The position numbers and the translations under genes were made by a program. A stretch of DNA of 64,000 nucleotides, taken from Oscillatoriales cyanobacterium. Its GTDB lineage: Bacteria; Cyanobacteriota; Cyanobacteriia; Cyanobacteriales; Microcoleaceae. A model generated the notes under the pieces. The model saw nothing but the letters and a program-made list of their open reading frames with translations. It searched no databases and was not told where the DNA came from. Within the stretch, counting starts at the first letter, position 1, and every line of letters starts with the position of its first letter. The stretch is taken from positions 18,182 to 82,181 of the forward strand of contig RDYN01000025.1 in the NCBI GenBank assembly GCA_004293365.1. The letters run 5' to 3'. This document shows, piece after piece, positions 49,184 to 58,862 of the stretch.

Positions 49184-50728
49184 ATGTCAGCCCCTACCCA
49201 ATCCCAGTTATTCTCTCCCAACTCCCGCCCGAGGGAGCAAGAGTTTGATGTGATAGTCATCGGTTCCGGCATTGGCGGACTCGTGACTGCAACCCAGCTA
49301 GCAGCCAAGAAAGCCAAAGTTTTGGTGCTCGAAAGCTACACAATTCCGGGGGGAAGCGCTGGATATTTCGATCGAGAAGGCTACAGATTTGATGTCGGAG
49401 CCTCCATGATATTTGGGTTCGGACAGCGCGGCACCACCAACCTCCTCACCCGCGCCCTCAAAGCCGTCAACGTCACCCTAGAAACAATTCCCGACCCCGT
49501 ACAGCTTCACTATCACCTACCATCAGGTCTAGATCTAGAAGTTCCCCAGCCTTATGACAAATACTTGCAAGAATTAATTGACAGATTCCCCCACGAACGC
49601 GAAGGCATCCAGAAATTTTACGGCGAATGCTGGAACGTCTTCAACTGCCTCAACGGCATGGAATTACTATCCCTAGAAGAACCTGGATATCTAGTTCGAG
49701 TCTTTTTTCAGAATCCTTTAGCCTGTTTGGGATTAGTAAAATATCTGCCTCAAAATACTGGCGACATTGCGCGGCGCTACATAAAAGACCCGACTTTGCT
49801 GAAATTTATCGACATGGAATGCTACTACTGGTCAGTAGTACCAGCAGACTTAACGCCGATGATTAACGCCGGAATGGTATTTTCCGACAGACATTACGGC
49901 GGCATCAATTATCCCAAAGGCGGAGTCGGTCAAATTGCCCAAAAATTAGTAGAAGGATTAGAAAAATGTGGCGGGAAAATTCAGTACAAAGCTAAAGCCA
50001 AAAAAATTCTCACAGAAAACGGTCGCGCTGTTGGAGTCGAGCTAGTAACCGGCGAAGTTTACCGAGCAAAGCGGATAGTTTCTAACGCCACACGGTGGGA
50101 TACTTTTGAGAAACTACTGCCTGCTGAAGAGATGCCAGCTAGCGAGAAGAAATGGCAGCAGCGCTATCAAAAAGCCCCCAGTTTCTTGAGCTTGCATTTG
50201 GGAGTCGAAGCCAGCGTCATCCCTGCCGGTACTGCCTGCCACCACATTTTGTTAGAAGATTGGGAAAAAATGGAAGCGCCGGAGGGAACTATTTTAGTAT
50301 CAATTCCGACCGTACTAGACCCAGATTTAGCTCCGGCAGGATATCACATTGTTCATGCTTTTACTTCGAGTTGGATGGAAGAGTGGGAAGGACTTTCGCC
50401 GCAGGAATACGAGGATAAAAAGGAAGAGGCAGGCGGCAGAATTATTGACAGATTAGAAAAGATTTTTCCTGGTTTAGATGCTGGTTTGGATTATATGGAA
50501 GTTGGGACGGCGCGTTCTCACCGCCGCTTTTTGGGCCGGGAAGATGGAACTTACGGGCCGATTCCGCGACAGAAGTTAATGGGTTTGTTGGGGATGCCGT
50601 TTAATCGAACTTCTATGCCTGGTTTGTATTGTGTGGGCGATAGTACGTTTCCCGGACAGGGTTTAAATGCGGTGGCGTTTTCTGGGTTTGCTTGCGCGCA
50701 CCGAATTGCTGTGGATTTGGGTTTTTAG
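49184..50728 (+). CDS. crtH: carotenoid (prolycopene) isomerase
   Basis: A 514-residue FAD-dependent CRTISO that isomerises cis-lycopene forms to all-trans lycopene. The dinucleotide-binding motif VIGSGIGGLVTATQLA is at about 25-40, and the C-terminal CVGDSTFPGQGLNAVAFSG near 485-503 binds FAD. Overall length and sequence match cyanobacterial CrtH rather than the desaturases CrtP or CrtQ. It acts in the same carotenoid route as crtE elsewhere in the window. Monocistronic. Ribosome site weak. Confidence 0.93.
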   Translation: MSAPTQSQLFSPNSRPREQEFDVIVIGSGIGGLVTATQLAAKKAKVLVLESYTIPGGSAGYFDREGYRFDVGASMIFGFGQRGTTNLLTRALKAVNVTLETIPDPVQLHYHLPSGLDLEVPQPYDKYLQELIDRFPHEREGIQKFYGECWNVFNCLNGMELLSLEEPGYLVRVFFQNPLACLGLVKYLPQNTGDIARRYIKDPTLLKFIDMECYYWSVVPADLTPMINAGMVFSDRHYGGINYPKGGVGQIAQKLVEGLEKCGGKIQYKAKAKKILTENGRAVGVELVTGEVYRAKRIVSNATRWDTFEKLLPAEEMPASEKKWQQRYQKAPSFLSLHLGVEASVIPAGTACHHILLEDWEKMEAPEGTILVSIPTVLDPDLAPAGYHIVHAFTSSWMEEWEGLSPQEYEDKKEEAGGRIIDRLEKIFPGLDAGLDYMEVGTARSHRRFLGREDGTYGPIPRQKLMGLLGMPFNRTSMPGLYCVGDSTFPGQGLNAVAFSGFACAHRIAVDLGF

Positions 50729-50794
50729 GAGGAGTGTGGCAACACAAGTTGCCTTATTTCTAACTCAGGACTTATGGATTGGGAGGTAATTCTG

Positions 50795-51121
50795 TTAGAT
50801 ATCTAACAGTTTTTGGAGGATGGAATAAATGTCTTTTTTATCACCATCTTTACGTCTCCCAAGTCCTACAACAACAACCATAACTCGCTCTTGCTCGACT
50901 TTGTAAACAATGCGATAGCGCTGTCCAACGGCTCGGATACTGCGAAATCCAGATAAGTTATCAACAAGCGCTTTGCCTTGCTTCTCTGGTTCTATTTTGA
51001 GTTGATCGATGCGATCGCGCAGTTTCTGCTGTTCTCGTCTATCTTTGACTTCCGCCAACATTTCTAATGCCAACGGCGTAAGTTGGATATCGTATTCGGT
51101 TGAATTTGCTTCGCCTTTCAT
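50795..51121 (-). CDS. RelE/ParE-family toxin
   Basis: A 108-residue protein of the RelE/ParE fold. The core has the LKDRREQQKLRDRIDQL helix and the strands YRIVYKV and VMVVVVGLGRRKDG. RelE toxins usually cut mRNA on the ribosome; the residues for that are only partly conserved in this group. The ATG overlaps the antitoxin stop by four bases (ATGA), so it is the second gene of a type II toxin-antitoxin operon. It ends just after crtH, convergent. Confidence 0.88.
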   Translation of the reverse strand: MKGEANSTEYDIQLTPLALEMLAEVKDRREQQKLRDRIDQLKIEPEKQGKALVDNLSGFRSIRAVGQRYRIVYKVEQERVMVVVVGLGRRKDGDKKDIYSILQKLLDI

Positions 51122-51381
51122 AGTCCCAGTTTGGCTTTAGCATTTTCCCAGGAAACAGTTTTGCCTTCGCTTGCTTGGGTGATGCTTTGGCGAAGTTTGC
51201 TAACGAATTCAATATCGGTGAGAATGTCCAAGGTTTCGAGGAGTTCAGTCAAATGGTTGTAGCTGATTGCCGCCATAACAGGAACACCATCTTGAGTGAT
51301 TACGATCGGCTGATCGGTGAGTTCTTGAAGTAGGTTGGGAAGCTGCTGCTGTGCTTGGGCAATGGTGAGTCGTTTGGACAT
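51118..51381 (-). CDS. Phd/YefM-family antitoxin
   Basis: An 87-residue antitoxin from the ATG at 51381 (MSKRLTIAQAQQQLPNLLQE); an upstream in-frame start would add 12 residues. The N-terminal Phd/YefM DNA-binding part has IAQAQQQLPNLLQEL and the strand PIVITQDGVPVMAAIS. The C-terminal half is the toxin-binding helix. It normally autoregulates the operon, so its operator should lie at about 51385-51430. Adjacent AAACCCGGTTTC units (51475-51505) lie upstream. Confidence 0.9.
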   Translation of the reverse strand: MSKRLTIAQAQQQLPNLLQELTDQPIVITQDGVPVMAAISYNHLTELLETLDILTDIEFVSKLRQSITQASEGKTVSWENAKAKLGL

Positions 51382-51542
51382 GGCTGTATTGTACAACTTT
51401 GTTAAGATTATCAGCATTAAAGCAATACTAATTTTAATTTAGCACCTGGGCCCAAATACGGCGAAGCAATTAAAAACCCGGTTTCTGCCCAGAAACCGGG
51501 TTTTTAAACTGAAAATTGCCTGTTTGCATTCTTTAAATGAGT

Positions 51543-51983
51543 TTACTGCTCGTAGCTGCCGCCTACGCCGATTTGCGTATTGTAGATTTTGGCATCAGTA
51601 ATTGTCATGTTTTCCATTGATGCGCCTGATACGTCAGCGGTGTTGATGATGGCGGCAGTGAGATTTGCCCGATCGAGGTCTGCGCCATTTAAACTGGCAT
51701 TAGTCAGGAAAACTGCGGTTAAGTTAGCACCTGTCAAGTTAGCGCCCGTCAAGTCAGCGCCTTCGAGGTTAGCGCGATACAGGTTTGCGCCTTGCAAATT
51801 CGCTTCTCTCAAATCTGCACCAATCAAATGAGCTTCCGCCAAATTTGCTCCCGACAAGTCGCACCCAAAACATTGCCCAGTTGAGAGTAACTGTTTGACG
51901 TGAGCGGGATTTGCAGCGCGAGCCGGCCCGGCCAACAGTAGGGGAGTAATTAAAAGAGTAGCGGCTAGTAGATGGCGTTTCAT
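51543..51983 (-). CDS. secreted pentapeptide-repeat protein
   Basis: A 146-residue protein. A signal peptide (MKRHLLAATLLITPLLLAG with an ARA cleavage site near 23) is followed by a CFGCDLSG segment and about 14 A(D/N)LxX pentapeptide repeats from about 41 to 115, which form a right-handed beta-helix. The end (ITDAKIYNTQIG) is non-repeat. Cyanobacterial proteins of this type, with the LLxTGxCxGCDLSGANL opening, are periplasmic or thylakoid-lumenal; function is unknown. The two cysteines could form a disulfide. Confidence 0.9.
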   Translation of the reverse strand: MKRHLLAATLLITPLLLAGPARAANPAHVKQLLSTGQCFGCDLSGANLAEAHLIGADLREANLQGANLYRANLEGADLTGANLTGANLTAVFLTNASLNGADLDRANLTAAIINTADVSGASMENMTITDAKIYNTQIGVGGSYEQ

Positions 51984-52559
51984 AATCCCTTTTCCTCCCC
52001 AGACTTGATGTTTAAGTGCTTCTGTTTGTATCTACAATCTTACCACGGTCGTTTTCGCAAATTTGCGATCGAATTCACAGACCGGCTGTGATATCCATTG
52101 TCCTCTGCAACCGACAGGTGGTCTAGAAAAGCTCGCAAAACTTAATGTCGCAAAACTTAACATTACCAAACTTAAATACAGTCTCTTTTGGTAGTAACCT
52201 TTTCTAGGTTAGCTAGGACACCAAACCTATGTGTATTGCTAAAGATGGATATGATTAGCGGTGCGGTGGACGATCTTATAAATTAATTATCTGCAAAAAA
52301 GTTCCCGAGAAATACATTTTTATTATAAAACTGTCACGGGAAAGAAAATTTACATTTAAAATCAAGATGCGGTTATAACTTTATAGGTAGAGCCAGAGCC
52401 GTTATCGGCCAGCTTCCCAGCCTGAGTTCGGGGTGCATTTTTAAGAAAAAATTTTAATTATGTCTCAGCAGCGCTGTCAAAATCCACGTATTGCTTGGAA
52501 AGCAGCGCTTTTTAGCAAGGTTGCAGAGTCAACGCGATCGCCAAAATGAATTAAATCCT
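51984..52559. promoter_or_regulatory. upstream region of the CBS-PAS-GGDEF-EAL gene
   Basis: A 576-base gap. It contains short direct repeats GTCGCAAAACTTAA near 52130-52160 and a G/C-rich stretch at 52385-52435 that may fold as a structured leader. It does not match the c-di-GMP riboswitch consensus that I know. No gene is supported. Confidence 0.45.
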
Positions 52560-55500
52560 ATGATAAAAAATGATTCCTCCAAGCATCTGCCGACTTTAGA
52601 TCAAGTAATTGACCGCTTCCCCTTGACAGTTGCGCCCGATACCCCATTAGCAGAAGTAATTACCCTGATGGGTCAACGGCGCCCAAGTTGCTCTCTAAAC
52701 GCAGACATTCCACCCACGGAGATCTACCCGCAACTCACAGAAACGCCAAATCCCGTCACCTCAAGCGCCCTCAGAGACGCCAGAGGTATCTGCGTCTTTG
52801 TCGTCGAACAATCCCTCGAAAAATCCGACTCGCAATCTGCTCAAAATTCTCAATTGCAAGGAATCTTCACCGAGAGGGATCTCGTCGATTTGATTGCATC
52901 GGGCAAAAACTTAAAAAATGTTACGATCGCAGAAGTTATGCAGCAGCCGGCAGCAACTCTGACGAAAGGTGAAGATAGAGACATTTTTAGCGCCTTAATT
53001 CTGTTGGGGCAACAACGAATTCACCATTTGCCAATATTAGACAGTGACGGTCAACTTTTAGGAGTAATTACGCCAGAAAGCATTCGCCAAGGCATGGTGC
53101 AACCGGCAAATATCTTAAAAATGCGCCAGGTGAAAGAAGTAATGACTGCACAAGTTATTCAAGCGCCTGTTACCTCGTCAGTTATGAGTTTAGCCGAGTT
53201 GATGGCGCAGCACCGCGTTAGCTGCGTGGTAATTACACCACCAACAGAATTATGGATGAATTTGTCGTTCCCAATTCCTTTAGGTATCGTCACAGAACGG
53301 GATATTGTCGATTTTCAAGCTTTAGATATAGATTTGTCGCAGACGATCGCCGAAACTGTAATGAGTAGCCCCTTATTTAGTCTCAAGCCAGAAGACTCGC
53401 TCTGGGTGGCTCATCAGGAAATGCAGCAGCGTTTAGTCCGCAGGTTAGTAGTCACTGGGGAACAGGGAGAACTGCTGGGAATAGTTACTCAAAGCACTTT
53501 GCTGCGCGTACTTGACCCGATGGAAATGTCCGGGGCGATCGATATTTTGCACGCCAGCGTCCAAGAACAAACTAGCGAATTGCAAAAAGCGATCGCATCT
53601 TTGAGCTTGACTAACAGCCGACTGGAACAGGAAATCGTTACCCGCAAGCAGGCAGAGGTGCGGCTGCAACTGTTAGAATCTGCCGTAGTTAACGCTAACG
53701 ACGCGATCGTAATTATGGATGCGGGATACAACGATATCTCCGATCCCACCATCATCTACGTCAACGAAGCTTTTACCCAAATGACCGGTTATCGGCCCGA
53801 AGAAATTATCGGCCAAACACCGAGTTGTCTGCGCGGGCCCGACAGCGATGGCGCTCAAGTTGCCAAAATTCGCCGCGCTTTCTCTCGCCGAGAACCCCTG
53901 CGCTTGGAATTGATAAACTACCGCAAAGACGGTTCAACTTATTGGGTGGAACTCAACAGCGTACCCGTTGCTGACGAGTCGGGAAACCTCACTCACTGGG
54001 TGTCCGTGCAGCGGGATATTAGCGATCGCAAGCGCATGGAACAAGCTTTTTTTAAGGAAAAAGAACTAGCTCAAGTTACTCTACAATCGATCGGCGATGC
54101 CGTAATCGCTACTGACAGCGAGGGCTGCATTTCTACCCTCAATCCAGTTGCCGAAAAACTCACGGGTTGGTCAACCTCGGAAGCTAAAGGTTTGCCCCTG
54201 GCCAGCGTGTTGAGAATAGTTGACGAAAATACTCGGATGCCGATCGAAAATATCGCCCAAATTGCTTTGTACGAAGGTCGGATTGTTGACCAAGGACACA
54301 ACAGCTTGCTGATTGCCCGCCACAACCGCGAATTTGCGATCGACCATTGCGTCGCCCCCATCCACGCCAGCAACGGCACAATAGTCGGGGCAGTTGTAGT
54401 ATTTCGAGATGTCACCCAGGTGCGAACTCAAGCGCGACAACTCACCTGGCAGGCAACTCACGACCCCCTGACGCAATTGGTCAACCGTCACGAATTTGAG
54501 TACCAGCTAGAACACGCCCTGCACAGCTCTAAAGGTTACGGTCAAGAACACGTGATGCTTTACTTGGATCTCGATCGCTTCAAAATAGTTAACGACACGA
54601 ACGGTCACGTTGCAGGCGACGAACTGCTGCGCCAAGTCAGCCAGCTACTTAAAAGCAATATCCGCAAAACCGATATTTTGGCTCGCCTGGGCGGCGATGA
54701 GTTTGCTGTACTCCTGTACAATTGTCCGGCTGAACAGGGCTTAGATGTTGCAAAATTGCTACTCTCTAGCATTCAGGAATTCCGGTTTCCGTGGCAGGAC
54801 AAAACTTTTGCGATCGGCGTCAGTATCGGTTTGGTGGCAATTAATCCCAAAACAGTATCGACTTCGGCGGTGTTGAGCGCGGCAGATCTTGCCTGCTATG
54901 CTGCTAAAAATAAAGGCCGCAATCGGGTGCAGGTTTATCAAGCGGGCGATCGGGAATTAATCAAACAGCACGGCGAAACCCAGTGGGCGGTCGAAATCAA
55001 TCAAGCTTTAGAAGAGAATCGCTTTCGCTTGTACTCTCAGCCGATCGTACCTTTCCTCAACTCTCCCACCACCGGCACCCACTGTGAAATCCTCCTCCGC
55101 CTCCAGCTTGAAACTGGTCAGTTAGTCTCACCAATGGCATTTATTCCGGCAGCCGAGCGCTACAACTTGATGCACGCGATCGATCGCTGGGTAATTCGCA
55201 CTTTATTTGGCAATTTATCTCAAATTTTCACGGCAAATCTCTTAGTCCAAAACCCCGGCGCAGACAGCGATAAAATAGTTACCTTGCCTGCTTGCTGCTC
55301 CTTGTCTAATTCACAATCTTCATTTGCAAAATATCCCAGCCTCTATGCAATCAACCTTTCTGGGGACAGCCTTAACGAAGAAAAATTTATAGACTTTATT
55401 CAAGAGCAGTTTTCTATCTATCAAATACCGCCGGAAATAATTTGTTTTGAAATTACCGAAACCGTGGCGATCGCGAATCTCAGCAAAGCAGCCTGCTTAA

Positions 55501-55886
55501 TTTGGAAACTCAAGGAACTCGGCTGCCAGTTTGCCTTGGACGACTTCGGTAGCGGGATGTCTTCCTTTGCTTACCTGAAAAACTTGCCTGTTGACTATAT
55601 CAAAATAGATGGCAATTTTATTAAGAATCTTGCCGAGAATCCTATTGATATTGTCATGGTGGAAGCTATTGCCAAAATTGCCCGCGCCATGGGAATTAAA
55701 ACTATTGCCGAGTATGTGGAAAGTCAAGCAGTTATGGATAAACTCAAGGAACTTGGGGTAGATTACGGTCAAGGTTATTATTTGGGAAAGCCTCAAAATT
55801 GTACTGTTGGCTCTCCTATTGTAGAGGAAGTTTTGGGGGAGTTTTCGGTTGATTCTTTGGATTTTGAGACAAAGTTAGCTTCTTGA
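52560..55886 (+). CDS. c-di-GMP signalling protein: CBS-PAS-PAS-GGDEF-EAL
   Basis: About 1108 residues from the ATG at 52560 (a TTG at 52491 is less likely). Four CBS motifs in two pairs cover about 10-345, a short coiled coil follows, then two PAS domains (about 370-500 and 510-625, the first with ISDRK at its end). GGDEF lies at about 635-795, with the intact motif LGGDEFAVLL near 711. The EAL domain (about 815-1090) has EIL in place of EAL near 842, the metal-binding FEITETV and DDFGSG, and IKIDGNFI. Both synthesis and breakdown of c-di-GMP are possible. The CBS domains suggest adenine-nucleotide sensing. Confidence 0.92.
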   Translation: MIKNDSSKHLPTLDQVIDRFPLTVAPDTPLAEVITLMGQRRPSCSLNADIPPTEIYPQLTETPNPVTSSALRDARGICVFVVEQSLEKSDSQSAQNSQLQGIFTERDLVDLIASGKNLKNVTIAEVMQQPAATLTKGEDRDIFSALILLGQQRIHHLPILDSDGQLLGVITPESIRQGMVQPANILKMRQVKEVMTAQVIQAPVTSSVMSLAELMAQHRVSCVVITPPTELWMNLSFPIPLGIVTERDIVDFQALDIDLSQTIAETVMSSPLFSLKPEDSLWVAHQEMQQRLVRRLVVTGEQGELLGIVTQSTLLRVLDPMEMSGAIDILHASVQEQTSELQKAIASLSLTNSRLEQEIVTRKQAEVRLQLLESAVVNANDAIVIMDAGYNDISDPTIIYVNEAFTQMTGYRPEEIIGQTPSCLRGPDSDGAQVAKIRRAFSRREPLRLELINYRKDGSTYWVELNSVPVADESGNLTHWVSVQRDISDRKRMEQAFFKEKELAQVTLQSIGDAVIATDSEGCISTLNPVAEKLTGWSTSEAKGLPLASVLRIVDENTRMPIENIAQIALYEGRIVDQGHNSLLIARHNREFAIDHCVAPIHASNGTIVGAVVVFRDVTQVRTQARQLTWQATHDPLTQLVNRHEFEYQLEHALHSSKGYGQEHVMLYLDLDRFKIVNDTNGHVAGDELLRQVSQLLKSNIRKTDILARLGGDEFAVLLYNCPAEQGLDVAKLLLSSIQEFRFPWQDKTFAIGVSIGLVAINPKTVSTSAVLSAADLACYAAKNKGRNRVQVYQAGDRELIKQHGETQWAVEINQALEENRFRLYSQPIVPFLNSPTTGTHCEILLRLQLETGQLVSPMAFIPAAERYNLMHAIDRWVIRTLFGNLSQIFTANLLVQNPGADSDKIVTLPACCSLSNSQSSFAKYPSLYAINLSGDSLNEEKFIDFIQEQFSIYQIPPEIICFEITETVAIANLSKAACLIWKLKELGCQFALDDFGSGMSSFAYLKNLPVDYIKIDGNFIKNLAENPIDIVMVEAIAKIARAMGIKTIAEYVESQAVMDKLKELGVDYGQGYYLGKPQNCTVGSPIVEEVLGEFSVDSLDFETKLAS

Positions 55887-55906
55887 ATAGTTGACAGTTT
55901 ACATTA

Positions 55907-56116
55907 GTCATTGGTCATTGGTCATTGGTCATTGGTCATTAGTCATTAGTCATTGGTCATTGGTCATTGGTCATTAGTCATTGGTCATTGGTCATTGGTC
56001 ATTAGTTGTTTGTTATTTACTAGCAATGAGCAATGCCCCATGCCCACGGAGCCCACGGAGCCCCATGCCCACGGAGCCCAATTCCCAATTCCCAATTCCC
56101 AATTCCCAATTCCCAA
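55907..56116. repeat. CATTGGT and AATTCCC short tandem repeats
   Basis: About fourteen CATTGGT/CATTAGT heptamers (55907-56006), a duplicated CCACGGAGCCCA... unit (56035-56080), then AATTCCC heptamers (56080-56116). These fill the space between two convergent genes. Confidence 0.85.
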
Positions 56117-56132
56117 TGACAACTGCCCACTG

Positions 56133-56354
56133 TCAACTGTCCACTGATTCAATGTACTGACTGTCTAAGAGAAAAGCACCTTTTTCAAAGCGAATGCCCC
56201 AATAATTGCCGGGACGCCGATCGATCACCACACCCTGGGCCCCGATCGCAATTACATTCGCAGGCCGCAGCACCGGCATCGGTTCGGCAGTTTTCACGAA
56301 AGGCGGCATCGCCACAACTCGGACTTTTTGACCCACGGTAAATTCTTTATCCAT
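56133..56354 (-). CDS. sipA: SipA-type small regulatory protein (DUF3148)
   Basis: A 73-residue soluble protein matching the conserved cyanobacterial SipA family (KVRVVAMPPFVKTAEPMPVLRP at 10-30 and RRPGNYWGIRFEKGAFLLDSQY near 47-68). SipA binds and activates the sensor kinase NblS (Hik33), which controls high-light and stress genes. The fold is a small SH3-like barrel. It starts at 56354 close to the rbfA operon but on the other strand. Confidence is good since the family is short and distinctive. Confidence 0.82.
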   Translation of the reverse strand: MDKEFTVGQKVRVVAMPPFVKTAEPMPVLRPANVIAIGAQGVVIDRRPGNYWGIRFEKGAFLLDSQYIESVDS

Positions 56355-56637
56355 AGTTTTTATGTTTTTATTGGCGATCGGGACACGGCTAGGTTAGCCA
56401 AAATTCATTGTGGCGTACTTTTGGCAGAATTCCCCTCTACACGACCCAAAAATAGGTACAAACCCACAACTTAAGTCGGGGAGAGATTAAGATTTTAGAG
56501 CAAAGTTCAACCTCCTAGATTCAATACGTGCAAGTAAATCTAAAATCTAAAATCTAAAATCTAAAATCGACTGACAGCTTTGTGTCAAACTAAGAATTGA
56601 TAGAAAATGGCTGATATGAAAGTAGGGGATAGTTGCT
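56355..56637. promoter_or_regulatory. divergent region between sipA and rbfA
   Basis: A 283-base gap with AATCTAAAATC tandem units (56537-56570) and GGGGATAG as the rbfA ribosome site. Promoters of both genes lie here; none can be drawn exactly. Confidence 0.5.
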
Positions 56638-57048
56638 ATGGCTACAAGTCGTCGCATTGAGCGTGTAGCTTCAATGATTAAACGGGAAGTCAGCCTGATG
56701 TTGCTGAATGGAATCAAGGACGACCGTGTAGGTGCGGGTATGGTTAGCGTTACCGATGTGATTGTTTCGGGAGACCTTCAGCATACAAAGATTTTTGTCA
56801 GCATCTACGGTACTGATGAGGCGAAGGCCGAGACTATGGAAGGTTTGAAATCTGCGACTAGCTACGTGCGAAACCAGTTAGGCCACCGGGTACAACTGCG
56901 CCGGACTCCGGAAGTGGTATTTCTTGAAGATCGTTCTTTGGAACGGGGCGATAAAATGCTGATGTTGCTGAATCAGCTTTCTGCCGATCGCAAACCGGAT
57001 ATTCTAGATGGGGATGAAGAATTGGCCGAGGATGAAAGTCTAGATTGA
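56638..57048 (+). CDS. rbfA: 30S ribosome-binding factor A
   Basis: A 136-residue KH-fold protein needed for 16S rRNA 5'-end maturation and cold adaptation. The start ([19 protein letters not shown]), the [20 protein letters not shown] segment and the [13 protein letters not shown] near the end are typical. The C-terminal acidic tail is common in cyanobacteria. It is followed by a GH3 glycosidase, a pairing often seen in cyanobacteria, with 167 bases of short repeats between. Confidence 0.95.
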   Translation: MATSRRIERVASMIKREVSLMLLNGIKDDRVGAGMVSVTDVIVSGDLQHTKIFVSIYGTDEAKAETMEGLKSATSYVRNQLGHRVQLRRTPEVVFLEDRSLERGDKMLMLLNQLSADRKPDILDGDEELAEDESLD

Positions 57049-57215
57049 AGGAAGTTCGGCAACGGATTCGGTAACGGATGTAACGGATGTAACGGATGGA
57101 TGTTGAGAGTCCGACGGGGTTCGGGGGAGAATTTCCCGATTCCCAATTCCCAATTCCCTTTTTCCCGATTCCCAATTCCCAAATCTAAAATCGCAAATCT
57201 AAAATCTAAAATCGA
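57049..57215. repeat. GATGTAACG and AATTCCC short repeats
   Basis: The rbfA-GH3 spacer is made of GGATGTAAC units (57073-57100), ATTCCCA heptamers (57138-57180) and AATCTAAAATC units (57181-57213). Confidence 0.75.
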
Positions 57216-58862
57216 ATGATTGACAATCTTTCCTTACCAGAACTGGTAGCCCAAATGTTTGTGGTGCGCGCTTCAGGCTACTTGTTCGACCACCAAATTC
57301 GCTATCGGGCCTGGGAACCGACGGCCGACAGACTCCGCTATTATCTGGAAAATTTGGGCGTGGGCGGGGTGATTTTGGTGGGGGGAAGTGCTGCGGAATT
57401 GGCGGTTCGATCGCACCAATTGCAGTCTTGGGCGAAGTTTCCGCTGCTGCTGGCTGCTGATATTGAGGAAGGTGTCGGCCAGCGGTTCGCCGGAGCGACT
57501 TGGTTCGGGCCGCCGATGGCTATTGCTGAAATTGCGCGGCACAATCCAGCAGCGGCCGATCGCTATGCCCAACAAATGGGCGCTGTGACTGCGATCGAAG
57601 CTAGGGCGATCGGTCTCAATTGGATTCTCGCACCGGTTGTCGATGTTAACAACAATCCCGACAATCCCGTGATTAACGTCCGCGCTTTTGGCGAGACACC
57701 GGAAATTGTCACCAAATTGGCAAGTGCTTTTATTCGCGGTGCAGGTGAACACCCGATTTTGACTACGGCTAAGCATTTTCCCGGCCACGGAGATACGGCG
57801 GTTGATTCTCACTTGGAATTGCCGGTTTTGCTGCATTCGCCCGATCGATTGGCCCAGATCGAGTTGCCTCCTTTTGTAAGCGCGATCGCCGCCGGGGCTG
57901 ATGCTGTGATGAGCGCTCACTTGCTGATTCCGGCTTGGGATGACGAGTTTCCTGCTACTCTTTCTCGCAAAATTTTGATCGGGAAGCTGCGACAAGAGTT
58001 GGGATTTGATGGTTTGATCGTGACTGATGCTTTGGTGATGGGCGCGATCGCCAATAAGTACGGCGCTAACGAAGCTGCTGTTTTGGCTGCTGAGGCTGGT
58101 GCTGATGTTTTGCTGATGCCGCTTGACCCGGAAGGGGCGATTCTGGCTGTCTGCGAAGCTGTCAATCAAGGGCGAATTGAATTATCACAAATCAAGGAAT
58201 CTGTCAAGCGAATCTGGAAGGCGAAAATTAAAGTGGGTTTGTCGATCGAGCAAACAGCGACAAATCCCAAATTCGATCCACCTCAACCCCCTCTGAGCAA
58301 GGGGGGCAGTTCCAGCGACTTAATTTTGCTGGCAACCACAGAGGCAAGGGCGACGGCTGCCGATATTTTGCGAGATTCTTTGAAATTTGGCGGGAAGCTA
58401 CCTTTAGCGGCGAAAAAGTCCCCTGAGAACCAGCTTTTGCGGAATTTGATTGTGGTGGATGATGTTTTGGGTTGCGAGTTTTTGGGAAAACACACTCCGG
58501 CGATCGTCATTCCCGAACAGTTTGGTTACGAATTGCAACTAATTGACGATCGGACAGGCGATTTGAGTCATAATTCAAGCGCCGAGCATTTTTCTCCGAC
58601 ACTGCTGCAAATTTTCATTCGCGGCAATTGCTTTCGAGGTAGTGCAGGGTTAACCCAAGCGGCTCAAGATTGGTTTAATAAATTATTAAGGACTGGAGAA
58701 CTGCAAGGTGTGTTAATTTACGGAAGTCCCTACGTTTTAGAGCAATTCTTGCCGCAGTTGCCTCCGAGTATTCCTTATGTATTTTGTTTCGGGCAGATGC
58801 CTGCCGCGCAATCTCTCAGTTTAGAGTTGCTGTTCGGCATTGACAAAACGGGCAATCCTTGA
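57216..58862 (+). CDS. nagZ: glycoside hydrolase family 3, beta-N-acetylhexosaminidase-like
   Basis: A 548-residue GH3 enzyme. The KHFPGHGDT motif (about 185-193, NagZ-type with catalytic His in the loop) and the nucleophile aspartate in LIVTDALVMGAI (about 268-279) are present. The N-terminal TIM barrel covers about 1-345. The rest has an alpha/beta sandwich domain, longer than in the 340-residue proteobacterial NagZ. NagZ enzymes release N-acetylglucosamine from peptidoglycan fragments. Tandem Pro/Ser-rich DPPQPPLSKGG near 352 derives from a CCCCCTCTGAGCAAGGGGG repeat inserted in frame. The exact substrate is inferred. Confidence 0.87.
   Translation: MIDNLSLPELVAQMFVVRASGYLFDHQIRYRAWEPTADRLRYYLENLGVGGVILVGGSAAELAVRSHQLQSWAKFPLLLAADIEEGVGQRFAGATWFGPPMAIAEIARHNPAAADRYAQQMGAVTAIEARAIGLNWILAPVVDVNNNPDNPVINVRAFGETPEIVTKLASAFIRGAGEHPILTTAKHFPGHGDTAVDSHLELPVLLHSPDRLAQIELPPFVSAIAAGADAVMSAHLLIPAWDDEFPATLSRKILIGKLRQELGFDGLIVTDALVMGAIANKYGANEAAVLAAEAGADVLLMPLDPEGAILAVCEAVNQGRIELSQIKESVKRIWKAKIKVGLSIEQTATNPKFDPPQPPLSKGGSSSDLILLATTEARATAADILRDSLKFGGKLPLAAKKSPENQLLRNLIVVDDVLGCEFLGKHTPAIVIPEQFGYELQLIDDRTGDLSHNSSAEHFSPTLLQIFIRGNCFRGSAGLTQAAQDWFNKLLRTGELQGVLIYGSPYVLEQFLPQLPPSIPYVFCFGQMPAAQSLSLELLFGIDKTGNP
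58262..58310. repeat. palindromic C-run/G-run element inside the GH3 gene
   Basis: CCACCTCAACCCCCTCTGAG...CAAGGGGGGCAG at about 58279-58310 resembles the dispersed CCCCCTTA/TAAGGGGG repeat (25193, 60229). Here it is read in frame as PQPPLSKGGSS, an inter-domain linker, so the repeat has become coding sequence. Confidence 0.55.

Noticed and set aside
52080-52559. c-di-GMP riboswitch before the GGDEF-EAL gene
   Set aside because: The conserved core of known c-di-GMP riboswitches was not found; only generic secondary structure is possible.
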